Below, piece after piece: positions 26,090-34,959 of a stretch of 64,000 nucleotides of DNA (position 1 is its first letter; every line of letters begins with the position of its first letter). Below the pieces are notes generated by a model. That model was not told the DNA's origin. It did no database searches and saw only the letters and a list, made by a program, of their open reading frames with translations. The translations under genes were made by a program, and so were the position numbers. The DNA lies in assembly GCF_000403455.2 (NCBI RefSeq), contig NZ_KE159715.1, positions 462,719-526,718 on the forward strand. Direction: 5' to 3'. This DNA is from Dorea sp. 5-2. Lineage in GTDB: Bacteria > Bacillota > Clostridia > Lachnospirales > Lachnospiraceae.

Positions 26090-28597
26090 ATGGCCGCTAA
26101 GGCAAAAAGTCAGGGGAGAAGAACACAGGCAAAAAAGCAGCCAAAGAAACAGGCAAAAAAGACAAATACAGAGACAAGTTTTGTAGGAACAGAGATTATC
26201 ATATGGGTGACGCTTGCAGTCAGTATCTTATTAATGATCAGTAATTTCGGGTTCGGCGGCTTTGCAGGGGAGGCGGTCGCGGAACTGATGGACAGTCTGT
26301 TTGGATGGGCGGCATACGTCATTCCGTTTTTATTATTTGGGATCGTAACTTTTATTATATCGAATCAGGGGAATCCGAATGCATATGTGAAAGCAGCGGC
26401 GAGTTTGTGCCTGACTTTTTTATGCTGTACTTTTTTACAGTTGGTTGACGAGGCGGGCGGTAAGCTCGGGGCTGTCCTGACGGAGATGCTGGTGCCTGCC
26501 GTCGGAGTCGCGGGAGCATATGTGCTGGATATTATTTTTATGATCATATGCCTTGTGATCATTACGGGGAAATCGGCTCTGAAAGGTGTGAAGAGCCAGA
26601 GTGACAAGGTCTATGACAGAGCGAAGAGAGACGCCGTTCGGAGACGGGAGATGGCACAAGAGAGACGGAGGCAGAAGGAAGCCCGGGTGAAAGAGTCAGT
26701 TGGGGAACATGAACCAGCCGGGACAAAAGAGAAGGCAAAGTCAAGGAAGAGAAGCGACCGGCATGTGGAAGGGGTATCATTTGATACGGCGATCGCCAAG
26801 AAGTCGCCGGATGTGCGGGAGCTGACGACAGAGCCGCCGGATATCCAGGAGAGCTTTGTGATCAACCGGGGAGAAGACGTCTATACGCCGGAAAGGGAGA
26901 CGGAGGCAGAAGGACGAGAACCGATCTTAGCAGGTATGCCGGATCTCCACGAGGACGCGGCCGCAGCGCAGGCTGTACGGACAGCCGCGGTAGAAGTGGA
27001 TCTGCCGGATCAAGAAATACCTGAGACAAAAAAGAAAAACCGGAAAGCGAAGGAAGAAGACGAGGCTTCACAAGTACAGGAGGTGGCGTCTGCGGTAGCG
27101 GCAGAGAGCCGGAAGCCGAAGAAAGCATACCGCGTGCCGCCGCTTAATCTGTTGAAGAAGGGTGCAAGGCAGAAGGGAGAGTCGGACGCGCAGCTTCGGG
27201 AGACAGCCATAAAGCTGCAGCAGATCCTGCAGAATTTCGGCGTCAAAGTAACGGTCACGAACGTAAGCTGCGGGCCGTCGGTCACGCGGTATGAGCTGCA
27301 GCCGGAGATGGGCGTCAAGGTAAGTAAGATCGTGGGGCTTTCGGATGATATCAAATTAAACCTTGCCGCTGCGGATATCCGTATCGAGGCGCCGATCCCC
27401 GGGAAGGCGGCGGTCGGTATTGAAGTGCCGAATAAAGAGAATTCGGCGGTCATGTTAAGAGATCTTCTTGAAGCCGGTGAATTCCGCAACAGTGCGTCCA
27501 GGATATCCTTTGCGGTAGGCAAGGATATCGGAGGCAAAGCCGTTGTCGCCGACATCGGGAAGATGCCGCACGTATTGATCGCAGGCGCTACAGGCTCCGG
27601 AAAGTCGGTCTGTATCAACACACTGATCATGAGTATCCTATATAAGGCTACGCCGGATGAAGTAAAATTGATCATGATAGATCCGAAAGTGGTCGAATTA
27701 AGTGTATACAATGGGATCCCGCATCTGATGATCCCTGTGGTCACGGATCCTAAGAAAGCGGCAGGCGCCCTGAACTGGGCGGTGGCAGAGATGGATCGCC
27801 GTTACCGTGCGTTTGCGGAGTATGGCGTCAGAGACATGAAGGGGTATAACGAGAAGATCGCGGCGCTGCCGCCGGCAGAGGGAGCGCAGAGGCAGGAGCC
27901 GCTGCCGCAGATCATCGTGATCGTAGATGAGCTTGCCGACCTGATGATGGTTGCGCCGGGGGAGGTGGAAGGATCCATCTGCCGTCTGGCACAGCTGGCA
28001 AGAGCGGCGGGAATCCATCTTGTCATTGCGACACAGCGTCCGTCCGTGAATGTCATAACCGGACTGATCAAGGCAAATATGCCTTCCAGGATAGCGTTCT
28101 CCGTATCCTCCGGCGTGGATTCCAGGACGATCATAGATATGAACGGCGCGGAGAAGCTGCTGGGGAAAGGCGATATGCTCTTCTATCCGTCCGGCTATCA
28201 GAAGCCTGCGCGGGTGCAGGGATCCTTCGTGACGGACAAAGAAGTGCAGGATGTAGTGGATTTTTTAAAGGATCACAACGAAGAAGTTACATATGATGAA
28301 GAAGTAGTGAATCATGTCAATACGAATCCTGTCGGGAGCCCGGCTGCTGCCGGGGCACAGCCGGAAGGAGACGGCTATGACGCGTATTTTGCGGAGGCGG
28401 GCAGGCTGATCATTGATAAAGACAAGGCGTCGATCGGAATGCTGCAGCGCGCGTTTAAGATTGGGTTCAACCGTGCGGCAAGGATCATGGATCAGTTGGC
28501 AGAAGCAGGAGTCGTGGGTCCGGAAGAAGGGACCAAGCCAAGGAAGGTACTGATGTCCCCGGAAGAATTCGAGCAGTATGCATCAGAACGCGGATAG
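26090..28597 (+). CDS. DNA translocase FtsK/SpoIIIE
   Basis: The 835-residue protein pumps DNA through the division or sporulation septum. It has about four N-terminal membrane segments (about 40-170), a charged low-complexity linker (about 175-350), and a RecA-like motor with Walker A GATGSGKSVCINTL and Walker B IIVIVDELADLMM. The C-terminal gamma winged helix (from about 770; SIGMLQRAFKIGFNRAARIMDQL) reads KOPS/SRS orientation sequences. Gene order tepA-like then spoIIIE matches B. subtilis. In this lineage the protein probably serves both vegetative and sporulation roles. Confidence 0.95.
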   Translation: MAAKAKSQGRRTQAKKQPKKQAKKTNTETSFVGTEIIIWVTLAVSILLMISNFGFGGFAGEAVAELMDSLFGWAAYVIPFLLFGIVTFIISNQGNPNAYVKAAASLCLTFLCCTFLQLVDEAGGKLGAVLTEMLVPAVGVAGAYVLDIIFMIICLVIITGKSALKGVKSQSDKVYDRAKRDAVRRREMAQERRRQKEARVKESVGEHEPAGTKEKAKSRKRSDRHVEGVSFDTAIAKKSPDVRELTTEPPDIQESFVINRGEDVYTPERETEAEGREPILAGMPDLHEDAAAAQAVRTAAVEVDLPDQEIPETKKKNRKAKEEDEASQVQEVASAVAAESRKPKKAYRVPPLNLLKKGARQKGESDAQLRETAIKLQQILQNFGVKVTVTNVSCGPSVTRYELQPEMGVKVSKIVGLSDDIKLNLAAADIRIEAPIPGKAAVGIEVPNKENSAVMLRDLLEAGEFRNSASRISFAVGKDIGGKAVVADIGKMPHVLIAGATGSGKSVCINTLIMSILYKATPDEVKLIMIDPKVVELSVYNGIPHLMIPVVTDPKKAAGALNWAVAEMDRRYRAFAEYGVRDMKGYNEKIAALPPAEGAQRQEPLPQIIVIVDELADLMMVAPGEVEGSICRLAQLARAAGIHLVIATQRPSVNVITGLIKANMPSRIAFSVSSGVDSRTIIDMNGAEKLLGKGDMLFYPSGYQKPARVQGSFVTDKEVQDVVDFLKDHNEEVTYDEEVVNHVNTNPVGSPAAAGAQPEGDGYDAYFAEAGRLIIDKDKASIGMLQRAFKIGFNRAARIMDQLAEAGVVGPEEGTKPRKVLMSPEEFEQYASERG

Positions 28598-28676
28598 CCC
28601 GGCAAGATACAGCCGGCATATCGTTTTGTTATTACAGGTAACTATAAGATGATCATATAAAGAAAGGATTGGAAAG

Positions 28677-30347
28677 ATGAAAACAGATATCCAGATTGCA
28701 CAGGAAGCACAGATGGCGCATATCAGAGATGTGGCGGCAACGATAGGGATTGGAGAAGAAGAACTGGAATTCTATGGAAAGTATAAGGCGAAATTATCAG
28801 ACGATGTGTGGGAGCGTGTCAAAGACATGCCGGACGGTAAGCTTGTACTCGTCACGGCGATCAATCCGACGCCTGCCGGAGAAGGCAAGACGACGACGAC
28901 GGTAGGACTGGGGCAGGCACTTGCAAAGCTTGGCAGGAGGGCGCTCATTGCGCTTCGGGAACCTTCGCTCGGTCCATGTTTCGGTATTAAGGGAGGCGCG
29001 GCGGGAGGCGGTTTCGCCCAGGTTGTGCCGATGGAAGATCTGAACCTTCACTTTACGGGGGATTTCCATGCGATCACCTCGGCGAATAATCTGCTTGCCG
29101 CTATGCTTGACAATCATATTCAGCAGGGGAATGCACTGCAGATCGATCCGAGACAGGTAGTCTGGAAACGCTGCCTGGATATGAACGACAGAAACCTGCG
29201 TAATATCGTAGTCGGCCTTGGCAATAAGATGGACGGTATGGTGAGGGAAGATCATTTCGTTATCACTGTGGCATCTGAGATCATGGCGATCCTCTGTCTT
29301 GCCGAAGATATCCGGGATCTGAAAGCGCGTCTTGGGAAGATCATTGTGGCTTATAATTTCAGCGGCGATCCGGTGACGGCAGAAGATCTTCATGCGACAG
29401 GCGCTATGACGGCGCTTCTTAAGGATGCGATCAAGCCGAACCTGATACAGACGCTGGAGCATACGCCTGCTCTTGTGCACGGCGGTCCTTTCGCGAATAT
29501 CGCACATGGGTGCAACAGTGTCAGGGCGACCCGGATGGCGCTGAAGCTGAGTGATATCACGGTGACGGAGGCAGGATTCGGAGCCGACCTGGGCGCTGAG
29601 AAATTTCTGGATATCAAGTGCAGGAAGGCAGGATTTAAGCCGGATGCCGTGGTTCTGGTCGCGACAGTCCGCGCGTTAAAATATAACGGAGGAGTTGCGA
29701 AAGAGGATCTTGCGAAAGAGAATCTGGAGGCTCTTGCAAGAGGGATCGTGAACTTAGAAAAACATATTGAGAATATTCAGAAGTATGGAGTTCCTGTCGT
29801 AGTGACTCTGAATTCTTTTGTATCAGACACAGAAGCAGAGAATGCCTACATCCGTAGATTCTGTGAAGAAAAGGGATGTGAATTCGCGCTTTCCGAAGTA
29901 TGGGAGAAGGGCGGAGAAGGCGGTATCGCCCTGGCGCAGAAGGTCCTGGATACATTGGAGAACAAGGAGAGCCATTTCCATACGCTGTATGCGGATGAGC
30001 TGTCACTGGAAGGGAAGATAGAGACCATCGCAAAGGAGATCTACGGCGCAGACGGAGTTGTCTATGAACCTGCGGCGAAGAAGCAGCTGGCGAAGATCAC
30101 GTCCATGGGATTTGGAGAGCTGCCGGTCTGCATGGCTAAGAATCAGTATTCCCTGTCAGATGACGCGAAGAAGCTTGGAAGGCCGACCGGGTTTGATATC
30201 CATATCCGGGAAGTATATGTCAGTGCGGGAGCAGGATTTGTCGTTGCCCTTACAGGTGCGATCATGACGATGCCCGGCTTGCCGAAGGTTCCTGCTGCGA
30301 ATGGAATTGATGTGTCGGACGACGGGAAGATCACCGGATTGTTTTAG
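28677..30347 (+). CDS. fhs: Formate-tetrahydrofolate ligase
   Basis: The enzyme makes 10-formyl-THF from formate, THF and ATP, feeding purine synthesis and, in acetogens, the methyl branch of the Wood-Ljungdahl pathway. The 556-residue product has the ATP-binding loop [38 protein letters not shown], and [14 protein letters not shown], all hallmarks. Length is normal. No other one-carbon genes (fchA, folD, metF) adjoin, so this copy does not by itself imply acetogenesis. Confidence 0.97.
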   Translation: MKTDIQIAQEAQMAHIRDVAATIGIGEEELEFYGKYKAKLSDDVWERVKDMPDGKLVLVTAINPTPAGEGKTTTTVGLGQALAKLGRRALIALREPSLGPCFGIKGGAAGGGFAQVVPMEDLNLHFTGDFHAITSANNLLAAMLDNHIQQGNALQIDPRQVVWKRCLDMNDRNLRNIVVGLGNKMDGMVREDHFVITVASEIMAILCLAEDIRDLKARLGKIIVAYNFSGDPVTAEDLHATGAMTALLKDAIKPNLIQTLEHTPALVHGGPFANIAHGCNSVRATRMALKLSDITVTEAGFGADLGAEKFLDIKCRKAGFKPDAVVLVATVRALKYNGGVAKEDLAKENLEALARGIVNLEKHIENIQKYGVPVVVTLNSFVSDTEAENAYIRRFCEEKGCEFALSEVWEKGGEGGIALAQKVLDTLENKESHFHTLYADELSLEGKIETIAKEIYGADGVVYEPAAKKQLAKITSMGFGELPVCMAKNQYSLSDDAKKLGRPTGFDIHIREVYVSAGAGFVVALTGAIMTMPGLPKVPAANGIDVSDDGKITGLF

Positions 30348-30366
30348 TATAGGAGGTTCTCTATAG

Positions 30367-31731
30367 ATGAAGTGTGGATATTGCGGACATGATATACCAG
30401 AAGGAAAATTATATTGTGATAAATGTGGTAATGAAGTCTGCATTGTTCCTGACTATAATCCGCTGGAGGATATGCTTACGCAGCAGATCAGGGGGGCGAT
30501 CAACGGCGATGGCTATGAAGATTATCTGGAATATGATCCCGGGAATAATGTGGATCAGGGCAGAAGAGGAGTCAGCCGGAGCACCAGCCGTGATGTGAGA
30601 GGAAATACCGGGGGTACTGGCCGGAGCACCAGCCGTGATGTGAGAGGGAATGCGGCGGGAGCCGGCCGGAGTACCAGCCGTGATGTGAGAGGGAATACGG
30701 CGGGAGCCGGTCGGAGCACCAGCCGTGACGTAAGGGGAAATACAGGACGGAATAACACCGGTAACATGCAGGAACGGGAGAGAAGGCGAAGGCAGGCTGA
30801 GCGAAAGAAAGCAAAGCGGCGTATGCGTATGGGGTGCTTTTTTATGATCTTCCTTCTGGCGGCGGCGATCATTGGTTCTGGTGTTACTTTGTATATGAAT
30901 TCATATAAGGGGTTTATCGACAGGGGAAACAGATCATTAAAAGCAGGAGCATATAATGAGGCGATCGGTTACTTTGAGAAAGCGATCCGTAAGGATGAAG
31001 GGAAAGCGGATGCATACAAAGGATTGGCGCAGGTATATATCGCGAAGGGTGACCTGAACTGGGCGGAATCCATCTTTCAGGAAGCGGTCAAGAAACAGCC
31101 GAAGAATGCGGACATCTATGAAGCATTCGTCAAGTTCTATATGGAGACGGACCAGAAGCCAAAGATACCGCTTCTTCTGGAAGATGTAGACGATAAAGTG
31201 GCGGAACTGCTTGCCGGTTATATCATAGAGGGACCGAAGTTCAGCCTGGATGACGGCGAGCCTTTTGAAGATGTCCAGGAATTGACGCTGCAGGCGGGCG
31301 AGGGCTGTACGGTTTATTATACGGATAATGGTGAGGAAGCGACAATACAGAGTAAGAAGTTCTCGGAACCGATCCAGATCGGGGAGGGCGAGAGTGTGAT
31401 CACGGCGATCGCCGTTGATGAAAAAGGCGTGCCAAGTCTTCCGGTAAAGAAGACGTATACGGTTGAACTGCCGATCGTAGACGCGCCGGCGGTATCTCCG
31501 TCCACCGGGCAGTATAATTCACCGATCCAGATCGAAGTCAAGGTGCCGGAGGGATATGACGCGTATTATACTACCACGGGTGAGGATCCGACCACCGCGT
31601 CGAGTAAGTATACCCAGCCCATCGACATGCCCGAGGGCGAGACTCTATTCAAGGTAGTACTGGTAAATGCGAAAGGGCGCATGAGCGGAATTACAACCAG
31701 GAATTATGTGTTGGATACGGAGACGGAATAG
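30367..31731 (+). CDS. Zinc-ribbon, single-pass membrane protein with TPR and two chitobiase-type C-terminal domains
   Basis: The 454-residue protein begins with a zinc ribbon (MKCGYCG ... LYCDKCG). It continues with an Arg/Ser/Gly linker containing four copies of a 15-residue repeat (about 71-125) and a basic stretch, then one membrane helix (about 158-178). The outside part has TPR-like helices (residues about 180-270, KAGAYNEAIGYFEKAIRKDE). Two beta domains follow, of the kind at the C-terminus of chitobiase/beta-hexosaminidase (VYYTDNGEEAT and AYYTTTGEDPTTASSKYTQP). It is probably a sensor or scaffold at the cell surface; function is unknown. Confidence 0.85.
   Translation: MKCGYCGHDIPEGKLYCDKCGNEVCIVPDYNPLEDMLTQQIRGAINGDGYEDYLEYDPGNNVDQGRRGVSRSTSRDVRGNTGGTGRSTSRDVRGNAAGAGRSTSRDVRGNTAGAGRSTSRDVRGNTGRNNTGNMQERERRRRQAERKKAKRRMRMGCFFMIFLLAAAIIGSGVTLYMNSYKGFIDRGNRSLKAGAYNEAIGYFEKAIRKDEGKADAYKGLAQVYIAKGDLNWAESIFQEAVKKQPKNADIYEAFVKFYMETDQKPKIPLLLEDVDDKVAELLAGYIIEGPKFSLDDGEPFEDVQELTLQAGEGCTVYYTDNGEEATIQSKKFSEPIQIGEGESVITAIAVDEKGVPSLPVKKTYTVELPIVDAPAVSPSTGQYNSPIQIEVKVPEGYDAYYTTTGEDPTTASSKYTQPIDMPEGETLFKVVLVNAKGRMSGITTRNYVLDTETE
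30577..30747 (+). repeat. Four tandem 45-base repeats inside the zinc-ribbon gene
   Basis: Units start at 30577, 30622, 30667 and 30712 (the last partial). Each encodes R-S-T-S-R-D-V-R-G-N plus five variable Gly/Ala/Thr residues. The units are nearly identical at the base level, suggesting recent slippage or recombination. Confidence 0.9.
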
Positions 31732-31754
31732 ATGAAAGAATATTCATAAAAGAA

Positions 31755-31810
31755 AAGGCTGATGTAAGGCGGCGGATTTTGGCGCCGCATGTTACATCAG
31801 CCTTCTTTTT
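31755..31810. terminator. Bidirectional terminator
   Basis: AAGGCTGATGTAA (31755-31767) pairs with TTACATCAGCCTT (31792-31804), with CTTTTT after and A-rich sequence before. It serves the zinc-ribbon gene and the convergent cyclophilin gene. Confidence 0.9.
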
Positions 31811-31812
31811 GG

Positions 31813-32508
31813 TCAGTCGATCACTTTGACGGTGTTTATCACAGGTTGGTCATCCGTGCCAACAGTTCCGTTATCATCCTGTACAGGCGTATCTTTACAG
31901 ATCTGATCTACGATATCCATGCCTTCTGTCACATGTCCGAAAGCCGCATATTCGCCGTCCAGAAAGGTACTGTCTTCATGAACGATGAAGAACTGTGAGG
32001 AAGCGCTGTCCGGGTCGCCGGATCTTGCCATGGAGATGACGCCGCGCTTGTGTGAGATAGAATTATCAATCCCATTTTTGGCGAATTCTCCTTTGATGTT
32101 CGTATCAGAGCCGCCGGTACCATTGCCGAGCGGATCGCCGCCCTGGATCATAAATCCGTCTATAATGCGGTGGAAGGTCAGTCCGTCATAGAAGCCGTCT
32201 TCTGCGAGCGCCATGAAGTTAGTGACAGAGATCGGAGCCGTATCGGCATCCAGTTCCAGCGCGATCGTACCATAGCCGTTGATGTCGATCTCTACGTGGT
32301 GTAGTCCGTTTTGCAGGCCGGTATTGGTCCCTGGATCACCGGAGTCCGTATCTTCTCCAGTCCTGGCGGGATCGGAATCGTCCGCATTGCCGCTGCCTTC
32401 TGTATCGGATGCTTTTGTGTCGTCGGTGTCAGCGGTATCAGAACTGCATCCGGTAAGAGCCGCAGAAAAAAGGAATGCGCATAATAGCAAAATAACTGTT
32501 TTTTTCAT
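31813..32508 (-). CDS. Cyclophilin-type peptidyl-prolyl isomerase, lipoprotein
   Basis: The 231-residue protein has a lipoprotein signal peptide with lipobox LTGC (Cys21). An acidic Asp/Ser/Thr-rich linker (about 22-65) leads to a cyclophilin domain (about 68-231) with FHRIIDGFMIQGGDP, SASSQFFIVHEDS and AFGHVTEGMDIVD. It isomerises prolyl bonds of exported proteins on the outer face of the membrane. A GGAGGT site and a consensus promoter precede it. Monocistronic. Confidence 0.93.
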   Translation of the reverse strand: MKKTVILLLCAFLFSAALTGCSSDTADTDDTKASDTEGSGNADDSDPARTGEDTDSGDPGTNTGLQNGLHHVEIDINGYGTIALELDADTAPISVTNFMALAEDGFYDGLTFHRIIDGFMIQGGDPLGNGTGGSDTNIKGEFAKNGIDNSISHKRGVISMARSGDPDSASSQFFIVHEDSTFLDGEYAAFGHVTEGMDIVDQICKDTPVQDDNGTVGTDDQPVINTVKVID

Positions 32509-32582
32509 GATGTACCTCCAGTATATGATGTTATCTCAGAGCAATTTTCAGATATGCTCAGGCAAAAATGCTTACCTTGCTT

Positions 32583-32611
32583 ATTGTAGAAGGAGACTTA
32601 GGAAAAGTCAA
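32583..32611 (-). promoter_or_regulatory. Promoter of the cyclophilin gene
   Basis: On the minus strand: -35 TTGACT (32611-32606), 17-base spacer, -10 TACAAT (32588-32583). Confidence 0.8.
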
Positions 32612-32632
32612 ATAATATTTTTGCTTCTGTAG

Positions 32633-32908
32633 CTATTTTTTCATATAAGCAGAAACCATCCGGACCATATTCTCGATCTGATCCTGTTCTTCTTTGGATT
32701 TGCCTTCTTTCAGGACGGAGAGTACCAGAGAGAATTCATCCGGGGTAAACTGGATCCCTTTCTTGTTTGCGTTGGTGATCAGCGCCATCATGACGGGAGC
32801 GAGGGCTTTTCCGCTCTTTCCCTGCGTCTGTGCCGCGGCGGTGCGGATCAGCTCCATCTTCATCGGGTCCATGCTCTGCATAGCCGGGTTATTCATCCAT
32901 TCATTCAT
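32633..32908 (-). CDS. Small helical protein of unknown function, second of a coupled pair
   Basis: I do not recognise this 91-residue protein. It starts MNEWMNNPAMQSMDPMKMELI, is helical, and ends QIENMVRMVSAYMKK; Met-rich, with no membrane segment or signal peptide. The start at 32908 has AAGGAG 8 bases upstream, and ATGAATGA overlaps the end of the upstream gene by 8 bases, so it is translationally coupled to it. The two products probably form a complex; both have MDPMK/MDMMK-like segments. It ends close to the cyclophilin promoter. Confidence 0.75.
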   Translation of the reverse strand: MNEWMNNPAMQSMDPMKMELIRTAAAQTQGKSGKALAPVMMALITNANKKGIQFTPDEFSLVLSVLKEGKSKEEQDQIENMVRMVSAYMKK

Positions 32909-33374
32909 TGTCAGATTCTCCTTTCTCATTGCCCGTATCGGGATCATTCAGTTCAGTTTCAAACATAGCGTTGTACATGTCGAACATTTCCTGCTGTTCG
33001 GGGGTTAACATTCCTTTCATCATGTCCATGGGGTTAAAGCCAGCCATGCCCTGGGAGGAAGAGTCGGACATTGCCTGCATATTCTGAACCATTTCCATCA
33101 TATTCATCATGCCTGACATTTGTTCCATCATTTCCTTTTCTGCCTGGCTCATGTAAGGCTTCAGCCCATCTAACATATCCTTTGGCTGCGCGTGAGAGGC
33201 GAAGCCTTGAAAATATTCCATCGCATGGCGCAGTTCAAGGAATTTGACATAGATTCCCAGGAAGCGCTGCATGGAGGCAGGCATGTAGGGGAGCAGGAGC
33301 TTAAGGGTATACAGAAAAGGCGGGTTGACCATATTGTCAAAGGGGGTCATGGGTCTTGGGGGATTTTGTTCCAT
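32901..33374 (-). CDS. Met-rich protein of unknown function, first of a coupled pair
   Basis: I do not recognise this 157-residue protein. About 26 residues are Met, concentrated in residues 80-140 (EMMEQMSGMMNMMEMVQNM). The N-terminal half has NPPFLYTLKLLLPYMPASMQRF and an amphipathic helix; there is no clear membrane helix, and the tail is acidic. Runs of Met on amphipathic helices occur in Ffh-like M domains that bind hydrophobic peptides and in some metal-binding proteins; which applies here is unknown. It overlaps the next gene by 8 bases. Confidence 0.75.
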   Translation of the reverse strand: MEQNPPRPMTPFDNMVNPPFLYTLKLLLPYMPASMQRFLGIYVKFLELRHAMEYFQGFASHAQPKDMLDGLKPYMSQAEKEMMEQMSGMMNMMEMVQNMQAMSDSSSQGMAGFNPMDMMKGMLTPEQQEMFDMYNAMFETELNDPDTGNEKGESDNE

Positions 33375-33503
33375 AGGTGCTTCCTGAAATAACGTTGTAA
33401 ATATATATGACAGAAGAATGGATTTTATGAGATATGGAAAAACTAAATGTGGGATAAATCATATATTGGTATGGTAAAAGGAATTCAGGAAGGAAGGATG
33501 AAC

Positions 33504-33674
33504 ATGGACAGAAGGCTGATCATTGACGGGAATGCAGTGTATGAGATTGATGAGAAGTGTATGCTGAAAAAGCAGCTGAAGGAAAGAGAGGAGAAAATGA
33601 AGGAGAATGCCGCCGAACGGGACGGCGAAGAAGAGGAAGTGCTGACGATCTACAAAATGAAGAGGACGGAGTGA
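33504..33674 (+). CDS. Small charged protein of unknown function
   Basis: The 56-residue product (MDRRLIIDGNAVYEIDEKC, then a Lys/Glu-rich helix, ending VLTIYKMKRTE) is probably cytoplasmic with a short beta start and a coiled-coil-like helix. ATG 33504 lies 6 bases after AGGAAGG (33491-33497); an upstream frame to 33447 has no SD. It stands alone between two minus-strand genes. No family recognised. Confidence 0.55.
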   Translation: MDRRLIIDGNAVYEIDEKCMLKKQLKEREEKMKENAAERDGEEEEVLTIYKMKRTE

Positions 33675-33730
33675 TATACTCCGCCCCCTTTTCCCCGGGA
33701 TACGGGAACATGTATTCCCCGTATCCGGTG
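33665..33730. terminator. Double hairpin between convergent small genes
   Basis: CGGAGT (33667-33672) pairs with ACTCCG (33678-33683), followed by CCCCCTTTT. A second hairpin pairs GATACGGG (about 33699-33706) with CCCGTATC (about 33718-33725). It probably ends both convergent transcripts. Confidence 0.5.
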
Positions 33731-33740
33731 ATTCTCATAA

Positions 33741-34007
33741 TTAGCATCCGCAGTCGAAACCGCCGCCGCATCCGCATCCATTACCCATTCCGCCGCAGCA
33801 GAAGAGCAGAAGGATGATCCACAGACAGCTGTCGTTGCCGCATCCGCCGCCGAAGTTGCTGCCGCATCCGCCGCAGCAGAAGAGCAGAAGGATGATCCAC
33901 AGGCAGCTATTGTTGCCAAAGCCAGACCCGCATCCGCATCCACACTCTCCACCATTTCTTCCGGATTCACATCCACATCCGCAGTTCGTAGCACTTAAAT
34001 CGCTCAT
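33741..34007 (-). CDS. Cysteine/glycine-rich microprotein with an internal duplication
   Basis: The 88-residue protein has 18 Cys, arranged as CGCG clusters at both ends. In the middle are two identical copies of SCLWIILLLFCCGG, each a short hydrophobic core flanked by Cys. ATG 34007 is chosen because GGAGG lies 7 bases upstream. Databases hold Lachnospiraceae proteins of this kind under names such as 'chorion class high-cysteine protein'; no function is established to my knowledge. It might be a small membrane-associated, metal-binding or disulfide-rich structural protein. Confidence 0.7.
   Translation of the reverse strand: MSDLSATNCGCGCESGRNGGECGCGCGSGFGNNSCLWIILLLFCCGGCGSNFGGGCGNDSCLWIILLLFCCGGMGNGCGCGGGFDCGC
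33793..33917. repeat. Direct duplication of 47 bases with a 78-base period
   Basis: Bases 33793-33839 recur at 33871-33917 with only three differences. They encode the two hydrophobic Cys-flanked segments of the microprotein. Confidence 0.85.
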
Positions 34008-34085
34008 TTTGAAATCCTCCATTTTTGATGTTTACAGTACATAATATGCGTGGTATATGGATGTGTGAGGATAAATCTGAATTTC

Positions 34086-34721
34086 TTATATCTTTACCAG
34101 CCGCTTGATGGAGTGCTGGTATTGGTAAGAATTCTTCTGGAGTTTCAGCTTATCCAGTGCGGATATATTTTCTTTGGCATATTCATCATAGAGCGTAAGC
34201 AGGTATGATATGGTATAGTTTCGGTGTTGGAACCAGGTGAAGAGCAGCCAGTTCATGATATCGGGATACCAGTACCTCTCGGGGATGGAAGCATTTCTTA
34301 AGAGAAGTACGTACTCTGCCGCCCGGGTGGATAACTGTGTCAGCTCATCGGCACGTGCCCTGTCCCGGAAAAGAGGATCGCTGTCCTGTACGATGTCATA
34401 CAGATCATTGGCGGCTTTCCAGTAGGAAACGAACGCCGGCGTCGTCTCGTCATGGGACTCTTCCATATTATGAAGGTCGAAGGTCTGCATCACCGGACGT
34501 TTCCTTCTGATCTCCCAGTCGTATTCAGAACGCTTGTCCGGATTGGACAGGACGCGGTATGCTTCTAAGATCTCCTGCATCTGTTCTGTTGTATCAATTC
34601 CATCCTTGATGTTTACATCCGGATGGTACTTCTTAGCCAGTTCGTTCTTGGCGGCGGTAATGTCTTCTAAGGAAGCCTTCTCCGAGACGCCTAATATATC
34701 GTAATAATTTTTGCTTTCCAT
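34086..34721 (-). CDS. J-domain (DnaJ-type) protein
   Basis: The 211-residue protein starts with a J domain (residues 3-65) including YYDILGVSEKASLEDI and the DnaK-activating HPD in KKYHPDVN. The remainder has no G/F region, zinc-finger or substrate domains of DnaJ; it is helical and rich in Tyr and Trp (RYWYPDIMNWLLFTWFQHRNYTI). It is therefore a type III J protein that would recruit DnaK to a specific task. The second ATG (34721) is 5 bases after AGGAGG and is preferred. Monocistronic. Confidence 0.88.
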   Translation of the reverse strand: MESKNYYDILGVSEKASLEDITAAKNELAKKYHPDVNIKDGIDTTEQMQEILEAYRVLSNPDKRSEYDWEIRRKRPVMQTFDLHNMEESHDETTPAFVSYWKAANDLYDIVQDSDPLFRDRARADELTQLSTRAAEYVLLLRNASIPERYWYPDIMNWLLFTWFQHRNYTISYLLTLYDEYAKENISALDKLKLQKNSYQYQHSIKRLVKI

Positions 34722-34893
34722 CATATCCTCCTGTTACTAAGGAACCGCGCAAGTTCCTAATATATGGATACAAACATTATTATCTTACGACAAATCATTG
34801 GAGAAATCAATTATAATTTTGGGTTTGCCGCGGAATCCGGCGATTTGCATGGAGAGGGATTCTTTTGAATGGGGATGGTTATGATATTTTACC

Positions 34894-34922
34894 TTGAATC
34901 AGAAGGGATTTGTACCTATAAT
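34894..34922 (+). promoter_or_regulatory. Promoter of the AAA/PD-(D/E)XK gene
   Basis: -35 TTGAAT (34894-34899), 17-base spacer, -10 TATAAT (34917-34922). Transcription would start near 34929, which rules out any start codon before that. Confidence 0.8.
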
Positions 34923-34959
34923 AAATGATAGAAGAACTGCCTGGAAGGGAGAAGGCGGT

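Noticed and set aside
28598-28676. Hairpin (CCGGC/GCCGG) and T-rich stretch between ftsK and fhs as terminator, or a THF riboswitch
   Set aside because: The stem is short, the T-run is not adjacent, and 79 bases are too few for a THF riboswitch plus expression platform.
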